From Dysgonamonadaceae bacterium (lineage in GTDB: Bacteria; Bacteroidota; Bacteroidia; Bacteroidales; Azobacteroidaceae): 36,764 nucleotides of DNA. The DNA is taken from contig JAIRYM010000113.1 in assembly GCA_031267615.1 (NCBI GenBank), positions 1-36,764 on the forward strand. Reading direction: 5' to 3'. The position numbers and the translations under genes were made by a program. Under the pieces are notes generated by a model. That model was not told the DNA's origin, ran no database searches, and was given only the letters and a program-made list of their open reading frames with translations. Positions 7,239 to 16,795 of this stretch are shown in pieces. How positions within the stretch are numbered: the first letter of the stretch is position 1; each line of letters opens with the position of its first letter.

Positions 7239-7544
7239 ATGAGCCAGAAAATTAGAATTAAACTGAAGTCCTACGATTACAATCTCGTCGATAAATCGGC
7301 AGAAAAAATCGTAAAAACAGTTAAAGCGGCAGGAGCCGTAGTCAGCGGTCCTATTCCACTCCCGACACACAAACGAATTTTCACAGTAAACCGTTCAACA
7401 TTCGTAAACAAAAAATCACGCGAACAGTTCGAACTTTCATCTTACAAGCGCCTTATTGACATCTACAGTTCAACAGCAAAAACAGTCGATGCTCTGATGA
7501 AACTCGAATTGCCAAGCGGCGTAGAAGTGGAAATTAAGGTATAA
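7239..7544 (+). CDS. rpsJ: Ribosomal protein S10
   Basis: This 30S head protein also serves as NusE in transcription antitermination. The 101-residue product has the standard length and core: [38 protein letters not shown], and the conserved C-terminal [12 protein letters not shown]. It is the first gene of the 15-gene cluster, preceded by a structured leader. A 107-base gap before rplC is longer than any other gap in the cluster. Confidence 0.99.
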   Translation: MSQKIRIKLKSYDYNLVDKSAEKIVKTVKAAGAVVSGPIPLPTHKRIFTVNRSTFVNKKSREQFELSSYKRLIDIYSSTAKTVDALMKLELPSGVEVEIKV

Positions 7545-7651
7545 AAATAGAAACGTTGAAAAGTACTCAGAGATAAATATAACAAGAGATTGAAGTAAGC
7601 ACGACAGCGTTCTCGTTTACTGAAAACTCAATTAATAAATAATTTTTTGAA
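7545..7651 (+). other. 107-bp spacer between rpsJ and rplC
   Basis: Within a cluster where other spacers run from overlaps to about 40 bases, this one is 107 bases. I see no TAnnTTTG promoter in it, only a weak 4-bp hairpin (ACGA/TCGT, ~7600-7615) and AT-rich sequence just before the rplC ATG. It may hold a translational control element or an RNA processing site, but nothing firm is visible. Confidence 0.4.
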
Positions 7652-8266
7652 ATGCCAGGATTAATAGGGAAAAAAATCGGAATGACATCCATTTTCAGTG
7701 CCGAAGGCAAAAATTTGCCATGCACTGTTATCGAAGTAGGTCCTTGCGTGGTAACACAGGTCAAAACCGTTGAAAAAGATGGTTATGAGGCAATTCAGTT
7801 AGGGTTTGAGGATAAAAAAGACAAACACACCACAAAACCCGAAGCTGGACACTTCAAAAAAGCCGGAGTTACCCCGAAAAGGCACTTGGCCGAGTTCAAA
7901 GGTCAGGGCGAGTACAAGCCCGGAGACGTAATCACAGTCGATTTCTTTAACGGCGAAGTTTATGTTGATGTCATAGGGACATCGAAAGGTAAAGGATACC
8001 AGGGTGTTGTTAAACGCCACGGTTTCAAAGGGGTTGGCGAAGCAACTCTCGGTCAGAGCGACCGTCAGCGCCACCCAGGTTCTATTGGAGCGTGTTCGTA
8101 TCCCGCGAAAGTATTCAAAGGAACGCGCATGGCAGGTCAGATGGGCAACGCTCGCGTTACCGTTCAAAACCTCGAAGTAATCAAATTATTACCCGAAAGC
8201 AATCTTCTTCTCTTGAAAGGTTCGATTCCGGGCGCAAAAGGTTCAATCGTAATAGTTTCAAAGTAA
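7652..8266 (+). CDS. rplC: Ribosomal protein L3
   Basis: This 50S protein is one of the first to bind 23S rRNA, and it reaches toward the peptidyl-transferase centre with a long loop. The 204-residue product starts [15 protein letters not shown] and contains the loop region [24 protein letters not shown] and the [10 protein letters not shown] motif, all typical. Its stop overlaps the rplD start by one base (TAATG), indicating coupled translation. Confidence 0.99.
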   Translation: MPGLIGKKIGMTSIFSAEGKNLPCTVIEVGPCVVTQVKTVEKDGYEAIQLGFEDKKDKHTTKPEAGHFKKAGVTPKRHLAEFKGQGEYKPGDVITVDFFNGEVYVDVIGTSKGKGYQGVVKRHGFKGVGEATLGQSDRQRHPGSIGACSYPAKVFKGTRMAGQMGNARVTVQNLEVIKLLPESNLLLLKGSIPGAKGSIVIVSK

Positions 8267-8886
8267 TGGAAATCAACGTTTATAATATTAAAGGAGAAGA
8301 TACCGGGAAAAAGGTAACTCTCAAAGACGGCGTTTTTGGCATTGAACCCAACGACCACGTAATATACCTTGACGTGAAGCAACATCTTGCCAACCGTCGT
8401 CAGGGAACAGCCAAATCGAAAGAGAGGAGCGAAATGTCAGGTTCAACACGGAAACTCGGACGTCAGAAAGGAGGAGGAGGAGCGCGCCACGGCGACATCA
8501 ATTCGCCCGTAATGGTAGGTGGAGGACGCATTTTCGGTCCCAAACCCCGCGACTACGAATTTAAACTCAACAAGAAAGAAAAAGCCCTCGCCCGCAAGTC
8601 GGCCCTTTCATATAAAGTGAAAGACGGCGCACTGACGGTAGTCGAAGACTTCACCTTCGAGGCTCCGAAGACAAAAGAATTTCTCGCATTAGCGAAAAAT
8701 CTCAATTTGGCAGGCAAAAAACTGCTCGTAGTGCTTCCGGAGAATAATGACAACATATTCCTTTCGGCGCGAAATGTGCAAAAAGCAATAGTAACAACAG
8801 TAAACGAACTCAATACCTACAAAGTATTAAACGCAGCCCATCTCGTGCTGACGGAAAGTTCGGTAAGCGCAATCAATAATTTTTAA
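8266..8886 (+). CDS. rplD: Ribosomal protein L4
   Basis: This 50S protein lines the exit tunnel and in some bacteria represses its own operon. The ORF track extends the frame to 8092 inside rplC. The real start is the ATG at 8266, overlapping the rplC stop by one base and giving [17 protein letters not shown] and 206 residues, the usual size. The tunnel loop is visible as [24 protein letters not shown], followed by [19 protein letters not shown]. Confidence 0.98.
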   Translation: MEINVYNIKGEDTGKKVTLKDGVFGIEPNDHVIYLDVKQHLANRRQGTAKSKERSEMSGSTRKLGRQKGGGGARHGDINSPVMVGGGRIFGPKPRDYEFKLNKKEKALARKSALSYKVKDGALTVVEDFTFEAPKTKEFLALAKNLNLAGKKLLVVLPENNDNIFLSARNVQKAIVTTVNELNTYKVLNAAHLVLTESSVSAINNF

Positions 8887-8900
8887 GGAGGAACAAAACA

Positions 8901-9194
8901 ATGAGAATCATCATCAAACCAATTGTAACAGAAAAACAAACCGGAATTACAGAAAAGAGAGAAAACCGAGTAGGTTTCCGTGTTACTCCTGACGCTAACA
9001 AGATTCAAATCAAAGAAGCTATTGAAGCGCTCTACGGAGTTACAGTAACTAAAGTAAACACGATGAACTACGACGGCAAACGCAAATCGCGCTACACTAA
9101 ATCAGGTGTAGTGAACGGACGCGAAACCTCGTTCAAAAAAGCCATCGTAACGTTAAAAGAAGGTGAGAAGATTGACTTCTTCGCAAATGTTTAA
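8901..9194 (+). CDS. rplW: Ribosomal protein L23
   Basis: This 50S protein sits at the tunnel exit and docks trigger factor and SRP. The 97-residue product has the normal small-L23 length with PIVTEKQTGITEKRENRVGFRV and the conserved AIEALYGVTVTKVNTMNYDGK. A purine-rich AAGGAGG motif ending 11 bases before the ATG is one of the few Shine-Dalgarno-like sites in this window. Confidence 0.98.
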   Translation: MRIIIKPIVTEKQTGITEKRENRVGFRVTPDANKIQIKEAIEALYGVTVTKVNTMNYDGKRKSRYTKSGVVNGRETSFKKAIVTLKEGEKIDFFANV

Positions 9195-9208
9195 AATAAT
9201 AACAAAAA

Positions 9209-10033
9209 ATGGGAATCCGTAAATTAAAGCCCACAACACCGGGGCAAAGAAACAAGATTATCGGTACATTCAGTGAAATCACTGCTGCTGTACCGGAGAA
9301 ATCTCTTGTTTTCGGGAAAAGGAAATCAGGCGGACGCAACAACGAAGGGCATCGCACGATGCGTCAAATTGGTGGCGGGCACAAACGTCGTTTTCGACTT
9401 ATCGACTTCAAGAGAAATAAAGATGGTATTCCAGCAACAGTGAAAGCAATCGAATACGATCCGAATCGCTCAGCTCGCATCGCACTGTTGTATTACGCCA
9501 ACGGGGAAAAGACCTACATCCTTGCCCCCAACGGTTTGGAAATTAACCAGATAGTGATTTCGGGCAACGAAGCCGCACCTGAAATAGGTAACGCGCTTCC
9601 GTTGGCAAACATCCCGCTCGGAACAGTAGTTCACAACATTGAACTCCGTCCCGGACAGGGAGCTAAAATCGTTCGTTCGGCAGGAACATTCGCACAGGTA
9701 GTATCACGTGAAGGCAACTACGCCATCATCAAACTTCCTTCTGGTGAAACACGTAAAATTCTCTCTGTTTGCAAGGCTACTGTGGGAAGCGTGGGTAATT
9801 CAGACCACGCGCTTGAAAAATCAGGAAAAGCGGGACGCACTCGTTGGTTCGGTCGCCGTCCGCACGTACGCGGCGTCGTAATGAATCCAGTCGATCACCC
9901 GATGGGCGGCGGCGAAGGACGCGCCTCAGGAGGACATCCACGTTCACGCAAAGGATTGTATTCAAAGGGTTTGAAGACTCGCGCTCCTAAAAAGCACTCT
10001 TCAAAGTATATCATTGAAAGAAGAAAAAAATAA
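9209..10033 (+). CDS. rplB: Ribosomal protein L2
   Basis: This primary 23S rRNA binding protein is needed for subunit joining and peptidyl transfer. The 274-residue product is of standard length. Conserved stretches include [25 protein letters not shown]-like sequence, [18 protein letters not shown] and the [13 protein letters not shown] segment that carries the catalytically important His. It follows rplW by 14 bases. Confidence 0.99.
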   Translation: MGIRKLKPTTPGQRNKIIGTFSEITAAVPEKSLVFGKRKSGGRNNEGHRTMRQIGGGHKRRFRLIDFKRNKDGIPATVKAIEYDPNRSARIALLYYANGEKTYILAPNGLEINQIVISGNEAAPEIGNALPLANIPLGTVVHNIELRPGQGAKIVRSAGTFAQVVSREGNYAIIKLPSGETRKILSVCKATVGSVGNSDHALEKSGKAGRTRWFGRRPHVRGVVMNPVDHPMGGGEGRASGGHPRSRKGLYSKGLKTRAPKKHSSKYIIERRKK

Positions 10034-10054
10034 CCTGATAAAAGCGTAAAGAAT

Positions 10055-10324
10055 ATGAGTCGTTCATTAAAAAAAGGTCCATATATCAGTCTCAAGTTGG
10101 AAAAGAAAATTCTGACTATGAACGAGACAGGTAAAAAAACAGTCGTAAAGACTTGGGCAAGAGCCTCGATGATTTCGCCCGACTTTGTCGGACATACAGT
10201 CGCAGTGCATAACGGTAATAAATTCATTCCTGTTTATATCACGGAAAATATGGTAGGACACAAACTAGGCGAATTTTCGCCCACCCGCCAGTTCCGCGGA
10301 CACGCAGGCAATAAAAAGAAATAA
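10055..10324 (+). CDS. rpsS: Ribosomal protein S19
   Basis: This 30S head protein contacts S13 and the A-site finger. The 89-residue product begins [19 protein letters not shown] and has the hallmark [29 protein letters not shown]-type core. It ends NKKK, as usual. It is 21 bases after rplB and three bases before rplV. Confidence 0.99.
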   Translation: MSRSLKKGPYISLKLEKKILTMNETGKKTVVKTWARASMISPDFVGHTVAVHNGNKFIPVYITENMVGHKLGEFSPTRQFRGHAGNKKK

Positions 10325-10327
10325 TCT

Positions 10328-10732
10328 ATGGGAGCAAGAAAAAGAATATCGGCAGAACAAAGAAAAGAAGCCAGCAAAACAGAGTATTTCGCTAAATTGC
10401 GAAATGTGCCTACAAGTCCGCGCAAAATGCGCCTTGTGGCAGATATGATACGCGGTATGGAAGCATTCCGTGCACTCGGCGTTTTGAAATATTCCAACAA
10501 GGAGGCTTCACAGAGGGTAGAAAAACTGCTTCGCTCGGCAATCGCCAACTGGGAAGAAAAAAACCAGCGCAAAGCCGAAGGAGGAGAATTGTTTGTAACA
10601 GCAATATCGGTTGATTCGGCAGGAATGTTGAAACGCCTCCGCCCCGCCCCCCAGGGACGTGGCTACCGCGTTCGCAAACGCTCGAACCACGTAACGTTGT
10701 TTGTAGATACTAAAAACGTTCAACAAAGTTAA
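10328..10732 (+). CDS. rplV: Ribosomal protein L22
   Basis: This 50S protein has a beta-hairpin that lines the exit tunnel and influences macrolide sensitivity. The 134-residue product contains [18 protein letters not shown] and the loop region [21 protein letters not shown], both highly conserved. The N-terminal ~20 residues ([20 protein letters not shown]) are the form common in Bacteroidetes. Confidence 0.98.
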   Translation: MGARKRISAEQRKEASKTEYFAKLRNVPTSPRKMRLVADMIRGMEAFRALGVLKYSNKEASQRVEKLLRSAIANWEEKNQRKAEGGELFVTAISVDSAGMLKRLRPAPQGRGYRVRKRSNHVTLFVDTKNVQQS

Positions 10733-10734
10733 TT

Positions 10735-11547
10735 ATGGGACAAAAAGTAAATCCGATTAGCAATCGTTTGGGAATCATTCGCGGATGGGATTCAAACTGG
10801 TACGGTGGAAACAAGTACGGCGACACGTTGCTCGAAGACACCAAAATCCGCAAATACCTGAACGCACGTCTTGCCAAAGCAAGCATATCACGAATAGTGA
10901 TTGAACGTACGTTGAAACTCGTAACTATAACAGTTTGCACCGCCCGCCCAGGAATCATCATCGGCAAAGGCGGACAGGAAGTAGATAAGTTGAAAGAAGA
11001 ATTGAAGAAGATTACGGACAAGGAAATCCAAATCAATATCAACGAAGTGAAACGCCCCGAACTCGACGCCGTAATCGTTGCAAACAACATAGCTCGCCAA
11101 CTCGAAGGTAAAATCAACTACCGCAAGGCAATCAAAACCGCTATCGCATCGACAATGCGAATGGGTGCTGAGGGAATAAAAATACAAATATCAGGACGTC
11201 TGAACGGAGCCGAAATGGCACGCTCAGAAATGTATAAAGAAGGACGTACACCGTTACATACACTGCGAGCTGATATCGACTACGCATTGGGTGAAGCCCT
11301 GACCAAAGTCGGACTACTCGGCATCAAAGTATGGATTTGCCGCGGCGAAGTCTATGGCAAACGCGACCTTGCGCCGCAATTCACTGCCACCAAAGAAACC
11401 GGCACTCGCGGAGAACGCCCCGACAGAGGCGAACGCGGAGAATATCGTGGCGGAAACCGTCGCGACCGTGCGCCACGCAGTAATAACCGCGGCGGAAGTA
11501 GAGGCGGCGACCGTAGCAGAACCAGGACTTCTATAGACAATAAGTAA
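10735..11547 (+). CDS. rpsC: Ribosomal protein S3 with an Arg-Gly-rich C-terminal tail
   Basis: This 30S protein sits at the mRNA entry and takes part in unwinding mRNA. Its KH domain is visible ([22 protein letters not shown]), as is the conserved [13 protein letters not shown] and [17 protein letters not shown]. The core ends near residue 215. After it comes a ~50-residue tail full of RG, RGG and GGN units ([29 protein letters not shown]). Bacteroides S3 as I remember it has ~243 residues and a shorter Gly/Lys/Asn tail, so this 270-residue form is extended. The composition resembles RNA-binding RGG boxes. Confidence 0.98.
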   Translation: MGQKVNPISNRLGIIRGWDSNWYGGNKYGDTLLEDTKIRKYLNARLAKASISRIVIERTLKLVTITVCTARPGIIIGKGGQEVDKLKEELKKITDKEIQININEVKRPELDAVIVANNIARQLEGKINYRKAIKTAIASTMRMGAEGIKIQISGRLNGAEMARSEMYKEGRTPLHTLRADIDYALGEALTKVGLLGIKVWICRGEVYGKRDLAPQFTATKETGTRGERPDRGERGEYRGGNRRDRAPRSNNRGGSRGGDRSRTRTSIDNK

Positions 11548-11571
11548 AATTAGTAATCTTAAGAATAAAAG

Positions 11572-12006
11572 ATGTTACAACCAAAAAAAACAAAGTTCAG
11601 AAGATCTCAAAAGGGACGGATGAAAGGCAATGCACAACGGGGAAACCAGTTGTCATTCGGTTCTTTTGGTATAAAAACACTGCAATCGAAATGGATAACA
11701 GGTCGGCAAATCGAAGCTGCCCGCGTCGCCGTTACCCGATATATGCAGCGTCAAGGACAAGTCTGGGTAAGAATTTTCCCCGACAAGCCGATTACCAAAA
11801 AACCCGCAGAAGTACGTATGGGTAAAGGAAAAGGAGCCCCCGAAGGATTTGTTGCACCGGTAACCCCGGGCAGAATACTTTTCGAGGTCGAAGGTGTATC
11901 GTTCGAAATAGCGAAAGAAGCACTTCGCCTTGCAGCTCAAAAACTTCCCGTTACAACGAAGTTTATCGTAAGATACGATTATGATTTTAACAACGAAAAT
12001 GTGTAA
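11572..12006 (+). CDS. rplP: Ribosomal protein L16
   Basis: This 50S protein contacts the A- and P-site tRNAs. The 144-residue product has [19 protein letters not shown] at the start and the conserved [46 protein letters not shown] and [15 protein letters not shown]. It follows rpsC by 24 bases and precedes rpmC by six. Confidence 0.99.
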   Translation: MLQPKKTKFRRSQKGRMKGNAQRGNQLSFGSFGIKTLQSKWITGRQIEAARVAVTRYMQRQGQVWVRIFPDKPITKKPAEVRMGKGKGAPEGFVAPVTPGRILFEVEGVSFEIAKEALRLAAQKLPVTTKFIVRYDYDFNNENV

Positions 12007-12012
12007 ACCATT

Positions 12013-12210
12013 ATGAAAATTGCAGAAATCAGAGATTTAACAACTGGTGAGTTGAAAGAGCGTCTGGAGGTTGAAACAAAAGCTTACGAGCAGAAGAAAA
12101 TCAATCACAGCATCTCGCCCCTCGACAGTCCGGCGGTAATAACACGCTCACGCCGTGAGATTGCACGTATGAAAACCGAACTGCGTCAACGGGAAATTAA
12201 TAACAAGTAA
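12013..12210 (+). CDS. rpmC: Ribosomal protein L29
   Basis: This small 50S protein lies near the tunnel exit. The 65-residue product is a two-helix protein with [20 protein letters not shown], the Bacteroidetes-type middle ([32 protein letters not shown]) and a typical basic end. It is placed between L16 and S17, as in most bacteria. Confidence 0.98.
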   Translation: MKIAEIRDLTTGELKERLEVETKAYEQKKINHSISPLDSPAVITRSRREIARMKTELRQREINNK

Positions 12211-12223
12211 ACGAGCAATAAAC

Positions 12224-12481
12224 ATGGAAACCAGAAATTTAAGAAAAGAACGAATCGGGGTAGTTTCCAGCAACAAGATGGAAAAATCCATCACAGTGGC
12301 AGTGAAATGGAAAGAAAAACACCCCATTTACGGAAAATTCGTCAACAAGACGAAAAAATTCCACGCTCACGACGAGAAAAACGAATGTAACGTCGGCGAT
12401 ACAGTAAAAATAATGGAAACCCGTCCTTTGAGCAAAACCAAAAGATGGCGTTTAGTAGAAATCATCGAAAAGGCTAAATAA
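12224..12481 (+). CDS. rpsQ: Ribosomal protein S17
   Basis: This 30S body protein is an early 16S binder with an OB fold. The 85-residue product carries [40 protein letters not shown] and the signature [23 protein letters not shown]. It precedes rplN by two bases. Confidence 0.99.
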   Translation: METRNLRKERIGVVSSNKMEKSITVAVKWKEKHPIYGKFVNKTKKFHAHDEKNECNVGDTVKIMETRPLSKTKRWRLVEIIEKAK

Positions 12482-12483
12482 TT

Positions 12484-12849
12484 ATGATACAACAAGAATC
12501 GAGGCTCACAGTAGCAGATAACTCCGGAGCAAGAGAAGTACTATGTATTCGGGTTTTGGGCGGAACACGCCGCCGTTACGCATCAGTGGGAGACGTTATT
12601 GTAGTATCAGTAAAAAACGTTATCCCTTCGAGTGAAATGAAGAAAGGCACAGTGTCAAAGGCAATTATCGTGCGTACGAAAAAAGAAATACGCCGCACTG
12701 ACGGCTCGTATATCCGATTCGACGACAACGCCTGCGTACTGCTCAATAATGCCGGTGAAATTCGCGGTAGCCGAATTTTCGGACCAGTAGCCCGCGAACT
12801 CCGTGCCGTGAATATGAAAATCGTGTCACTAGCGCCCGAAGTACTTTAA
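12484..12849 (+). CDS. rplN: Ribosomal protein L14
   Basis: This 50S protein forms intersubunit bridges and is the docking site of RsfS. The 121-residue product starts [27 protein letters not shown]-like and includes the signature [24 protein letters not shown]. It ends with the usual ELR...[11 protein letters not shown] 39-base AT-rich spacer follows before rplX. Confidence 0.99.
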   Translation: MIQQESRLTVADNSGAREVLCIRVLGGTRRRYASVGDVIVVSVKNVIPSSEMKKGTVSKAIIVRTKKEIRRTDGSYIRFDDNACVLLNNAGEIRGSRIFGPVARELRAVNMKIVSLAPEVL

Positions 12850-12888
12850 TTTAAATTAGAAATTTAGAAATCAGAAAATTAAAAGAAG

Positions 12889-13212
12889 ATGGCAAAATTT
12901 AAGATAAAAAAAGGAGATACGGTTTTTGTCAATGCAGGAGAAGACAGAGGTAAAACAGGTCGAGTACTGAAGGTACTGGCAGAGAAGGGACGCGTACTCG
13001 TGGAAGGCATCAATATGGTGTCGAAATCCACGAAACCAAATGCAAAAAGTCCGCAAGGCGGATTCCAAAAGAAAGAATCGCCTGTCCACATCTCAAACCT
13101 GAACCTGCTGGATCCTAAATTGGGCAAACCGACAAGAGTAGGATTCAAGAAAGAGGCAAAAGGCAAACAATCTGTCCGTTACGCTAAAAAATCAGGGGAG
13201 GTAATCAAATAA
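12889..13212 (+). CDS. rplX: Ribosomal protein L24
   Basis: This assembly-initiator protein of the 50S subunit carries a KOW motif, visible as [20 protein letters not shown]. The 107-residue product also has [20 protein letters not shown] and [21 protein letters not shown]. Its stop overlaps the rplE start by one base (TAATG), suggesting coupled translation. Confidence 0.98.
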   Translation: MAKFKIKKGDTVFVNAGEDRGKTGRVLKVLAEKGRVLVEGINMVSKSTKPNAKSPQGGFQKKESPVHISNLNLLDPKLGKPTRVGFKKEAKGKQSVRYAKKSGEVIK

Positions 13213-13832
13213 TGGCAAAGAAAACAGCAAATACAGAAAAATCGGCAGCAACGGCTGAAAAAGCCGCCGCAAAATCCGGCACATCAACGGCAAATCTGAA
13301 ACGCGACTATCAGGAACGCATCGTTCCGGCGCTGACCAAAGAATTCGCTTACACATCGAAAATGCAAGTTCCAGTGTTAAAAAAAATAGTTATCAACCAG
13401 GGACTTGGCGATGCCACGTCAGATAAAAAAATTGTCGATGTAGCAATCCAGGAACTGACCACCATTACCGGTCAGAAAGCCGTAGCAACAGTATCGAAGA
13501 AAGACATATCGAACTTCAAACTGCGTCGCAAGATGCCGATTGGAGCGATGGTAACTCTTCGCCGCGAACGGATGTACGAATTTCTTGAACGACTCATCCG
13601 CATTGCCTTGCCCCGTATCCGCGACTTCAAAGGAATTGAGAGTAAACTCGACGGACGCGGCAATTACACGCTCGGCATTCAGGAACAAATCATCTTTCCT
13701 GAAATCAACATCGACAATATCACCAAGTTGCAGGGAATGAACATCACTTTCGTTACCTCCGCCCAAACCGACGAGGAAGGCTACGCCCTGCTCCGTGAGT
13801 TCGGATTACCTTTTAAGAACGCTAAAAAATAA
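13212..13832 (+). CDS. rplE: Ribosomal protein L5 with an Ala/Lys-rich N-terminal extension
   Basis: This 50S central-protuberance protein binds 5S rRNA. The conserved part begins at [18 protein letters not shown] and includes [36 protein letters not shown] and [23 protein letters not shown]. Ahead of it are ~28 extra residues ([20 protein letters not shown] then KSGTSTA). Bacteroides L5 as I recall is ~185 residues, this one 206. There is no other ATG before the core (the next Met is in SKMQ, inside it), and the one-base overlap with rplX fixes the start, so the extension looks real. Its composition resembles a disordered, Ala/Lys-rich rRNA-binding tail. Confidence 0.97.
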   Translation: MAKKTANTEKSAATAEKAAAKSGTSTANLKRDYQERIVPALTKEFAYTSKMQVPVLKKIVINQGLGDATSDKKIVDVAIQELTTITGQKAVATVSKKDISNFKLRRKMPIGAMVTLRRERMYEFLERLIRIALPRIRDFKGIESKLDGRGNYTLGIQEQIIFPEINIDNITKLQGMNITFVTSAQTDEEGYALLREFGLPFKNAKK

Positions 13833-13838
13833 ACGACT

Positions 13839-14108
13839 ATGGCAAAAGAATCAATGAAAGCCCGCGAAGTAAAACGCGCCAAATTAGTTGCGAAATACGC
13901 AAAAAAACGTGCGCAACTCAAAAAGGAAGGCAATTACGAAGCACTGCAAGCATTGCCCAAGAATGCGTCGCCCGTGCGCCTGCACAACCGTTGCTCGATC
14001 ACAGGACGTTCAAAAGGCTATGTCCGTCAGTTTGGCATTTCCCGCATACAACTGCGCGAAATGGCATCGTCAGGATTGATCCCGGGAGTGAAGAAAGCAA
14101 GCTGGTAA
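13839..14108 (+). CDS. rpsN: Ribosomal protein S14 (zinc-free type)
   Basis: This 30S head protein is 89 residues long and of the long, cysteine-poor type: only one Cys is present (NRCSITGR) and there is no CxxC zinc ribbon. The signature [23 protein letters not shown] and the ending PGVKKASW are typical. It is the last gene of the cluster here. In nearly all bacteria rpsH and rplF follow, but the next sequence is a strong terminator and then metY. Confidence 0.98.
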   Translation: MAKESMKAREVKRAKLVAKYAKKRAQLKKEGNYEALQALPKNASPVRLHNRCSITGRSKGYVRQFGISRIQLREMASSGLIPGVKKASW

Positions 14109-14172
14109 ATATATACGTAACAGAGTAATTACGGGAAAATCCGCAATCTAATGTAGCCCCCTATTTGTTTTT

Positions 14173-14228
14173 ACTGTCCCGTCCCTAAAAAGTGTTACAA
14201 CTTTTCAAGGACGGGACAGTATTTTTAT
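14173..14228 (+). terminator. Strong intrinsic terminator after rpsN
   Basis: ACTGTCCCGTCC (14173-14184) and GGACGGGACAGT (14209-14220) form a perfect 12-bp stem, extended inside by AAAAGT/ACTTTT around a GTTACA loop and followed by ATTTTTATT. It ends the ribosomal protein transcript. The length and perfection of the arms would also fit the remnant of a small inverted-repeat element. Confidence 0.85.
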
Positions 14229-14304
14229 TCCTGGATCATATCCTGTAACCCTCAATATTTTTCGGCACGAATAAATACTGTAAAAAAAATACCTGAATTA
14301 CGGT

Positions 14305-14336
14305 ATTGCACATTATTTTTAAACAGTGTACCTTTG
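14305..14336 (+). promoter_or_regulatory. metY promoter ATTG-N20-TACCTTTG
   Basis: ATTG (14305-14308), a 20-base spacer and TACCTTTG (14329-14336) fit the Bacteroidetes promoter with one -33 mismatch. The start would be near 14340, 23 nt before the ATG. No T-box, SAM riboswitch or other leader RNA fits in so short a leader. Confidence 0.75.
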
Positions 14337-14350
14337 CACAAAATTTATAA

Positions 14351-15661
<1,311 letters not shown>

Positions 15662-15663
15662 CC

Positions 15664-15702
15664 AAAAGGCTGCCGGAGAAATCTCAACGGCAGCCTTTTT
15701 TC
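15664..15702 (+). terminator. Intrinsic terminator of metY
   Basis: AAAAGGCTGCCG pairs with CGGCAGCCTTTT across a short loop (stem core 15668-15675 with 15688-15695), followed by TTTTTTCTTTTT. It lies directly after the metY stop. Confidence 0.9.
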
Positions 15703-15735
15703 TTTTTAAAGCAATACAATAATAATTTTTTTTTA

Positions 15736-15743
15736 TATCTTTG
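15736..15743 (+). promoter_or_regulatory. Candidate -7 element for the CYTH-HD-aminotransferase genes
   Basis: TATCTTTG matches TAnnTTTG, with a start site near 15747, 16 nt before the CYTH ATG. No TTTG at -33 is visible, because the metY terminator occupies that position. Confidence 0.5.
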
Positions 15744-15762
15744 CCGTCTCAAATAATAATCA

Positions 15763-16215
15763 ATGAACGGCATAGAAATAGAACGCAAATTCCTCGTCAA
15801 AGGAGATTTCAAACATTTAGCTACCGAAAAAGTGACGATATTGCAGGGATACCTTTCTACAACACACGGAAGAACTGTCAGAGTGAGGCTGAACGGAGAT
15901 TCGGCTTTTATTACCATAAAGGGAGCAACAGACAGAAACGGATTCTCACGCGAAGAATATGAATACCGGATACCGAAGAAAGATGCGGCGGAAATCCTTA
16001 AACTGTGCAGCGGGACGATCGAAAAAGAAAGATATTTTGTGCCGGAAGGAAGGCATGTATTCGAAGTAGACGTATTCCACGGACAACACGAAAACCTCGT
16101 AATAGCCGAACTCGAACTGCAGTCGGAAGACGAACTCTTCGATCAGCCGGAATGGCTGGGAAAAGAAGTTACAGGTAAAATACAGTATTACAATTCATGG
16201 CTCTCGGAACACTGA
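15763..16215 (+). CDS. CYTH-domain protein, probable inorganic triphosphatase
   Basis: The 150-residue product is a single CYTH (triphosphate tunnel) domain. It opens with the hallmark EIERKFLVKGDF and continues with QGYLST, RVRLNGDSAFITIKG and ELELQSEDE. The alternating Glu, Lys and Arg residues line the tunnel that binds triphosphates and metal. Short stand-alone bacterial members mostly cleave tripolyphosphate, while others are class IV adenylate cyclases or thiamine triphosphatases, so the substrate is inferred. The HD-domain gene follows at once, which suggests a small phosphate-ester module. Confidence 0.88.
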   Translation: MNGIEIERKFLVKGDFKHLATEKVTILQGYLSTTHGRTVRVRLNGDSAFITIKGATDRNGFSREEYEYRIPKKDAAEILKLCSGTIEKERYFVPEGRHVFEVDVFHGQHENLVIAELELQSEDELFDQPEWLGKEVTGKIQYYNSWLSEH

Positions 16216-16223
16216 AATACACG

Positions 16224-16760
16224 ATGAACCCGGAAGATATTATACAGAAACACTATAGACAGGACAGAGATCTGTACAAAATTCTGATCGACCACAGCTA
16301 TGACGTAGCCGCAAAAGCACTATCCATCGCAAAGAAGCATCCGGAAATGAATCTCGACACAACATTCATTCACGAAGCAGCAATACTGCACGATATCGGA
16401 ATATTCAAAACCCGTTCCCCAAAAATACACTGTTACGGAAACTATCCCTACATCTGCCACGGATACCTGGGAAGCGAACTGCTGAAAGCCGAAGGATATC
16501 CCAGGCATGCCCTCGTCTGCGAACGGCACACCGGAACAGGATTAAGTCTCAAACGAATTATCGAACAAAATCTCCCGCTGCCGCACCGCGACATGCAGCC
16601 TGAAAGCATGGAAGAACAACTGATATGCTTTGCAGACAAATTTTTTTCAAAATCCAGTCCCGGAAAAGAAAAGAAGCCGGACAAAATACGAAGAAGCCTC
16701 GCGAAACACGGACAGGAACCGGTAGACAGATTCGACGCCTGGTACAAAATGTTCATGTAG
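16224..16760 (+). CDS. HDIG-type HD-domain phosphohydrolase
   Basis: The ORF track begins at 16197 inside the CYTH gene. The ATG at 16224 lies eight bases after the CYTH stop and gives MNPEDIIQKHYRQD and 178 residues, which I prefer. The metal site of the HD superfamily is visible: His near 24 (DHSYDVAAKA) and HDIG at ~56-59 (HEAAILHDIGIF), with a further conserved CHGYLGSELLKAEGYPRHALVCERH. The FADKFFSKS near the end supplies the last Asp. The substrate is unknown; nucleotides are usual for the superfamily. Confidence 0.85.
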   Translation: MNPEDIIQKHYRQDRDLYKILIDHSYDVAAKALSIAKKHPEMNLDTTFIHEAAILHDIGIFKTRSPKIHCYGNYPYICHGYLGSELLKAEGYPRHALVCERHTGTGLSLKRIIEQNLPLPHRDMQPESMEEQLICFADKFFSKSSPGKEKKPDKIRRSLAKHGQEPVDRFDAWYKMFM

Positions 16761-16795
16761 AAAAACAATCACAATAAATAAACACATACAACACA

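Noticed and set aside
14109-14172. Remnant of rpsH after rpsN
   Set aside because: No frame resembles the S8 N-terminus (MTDPIAD-like).
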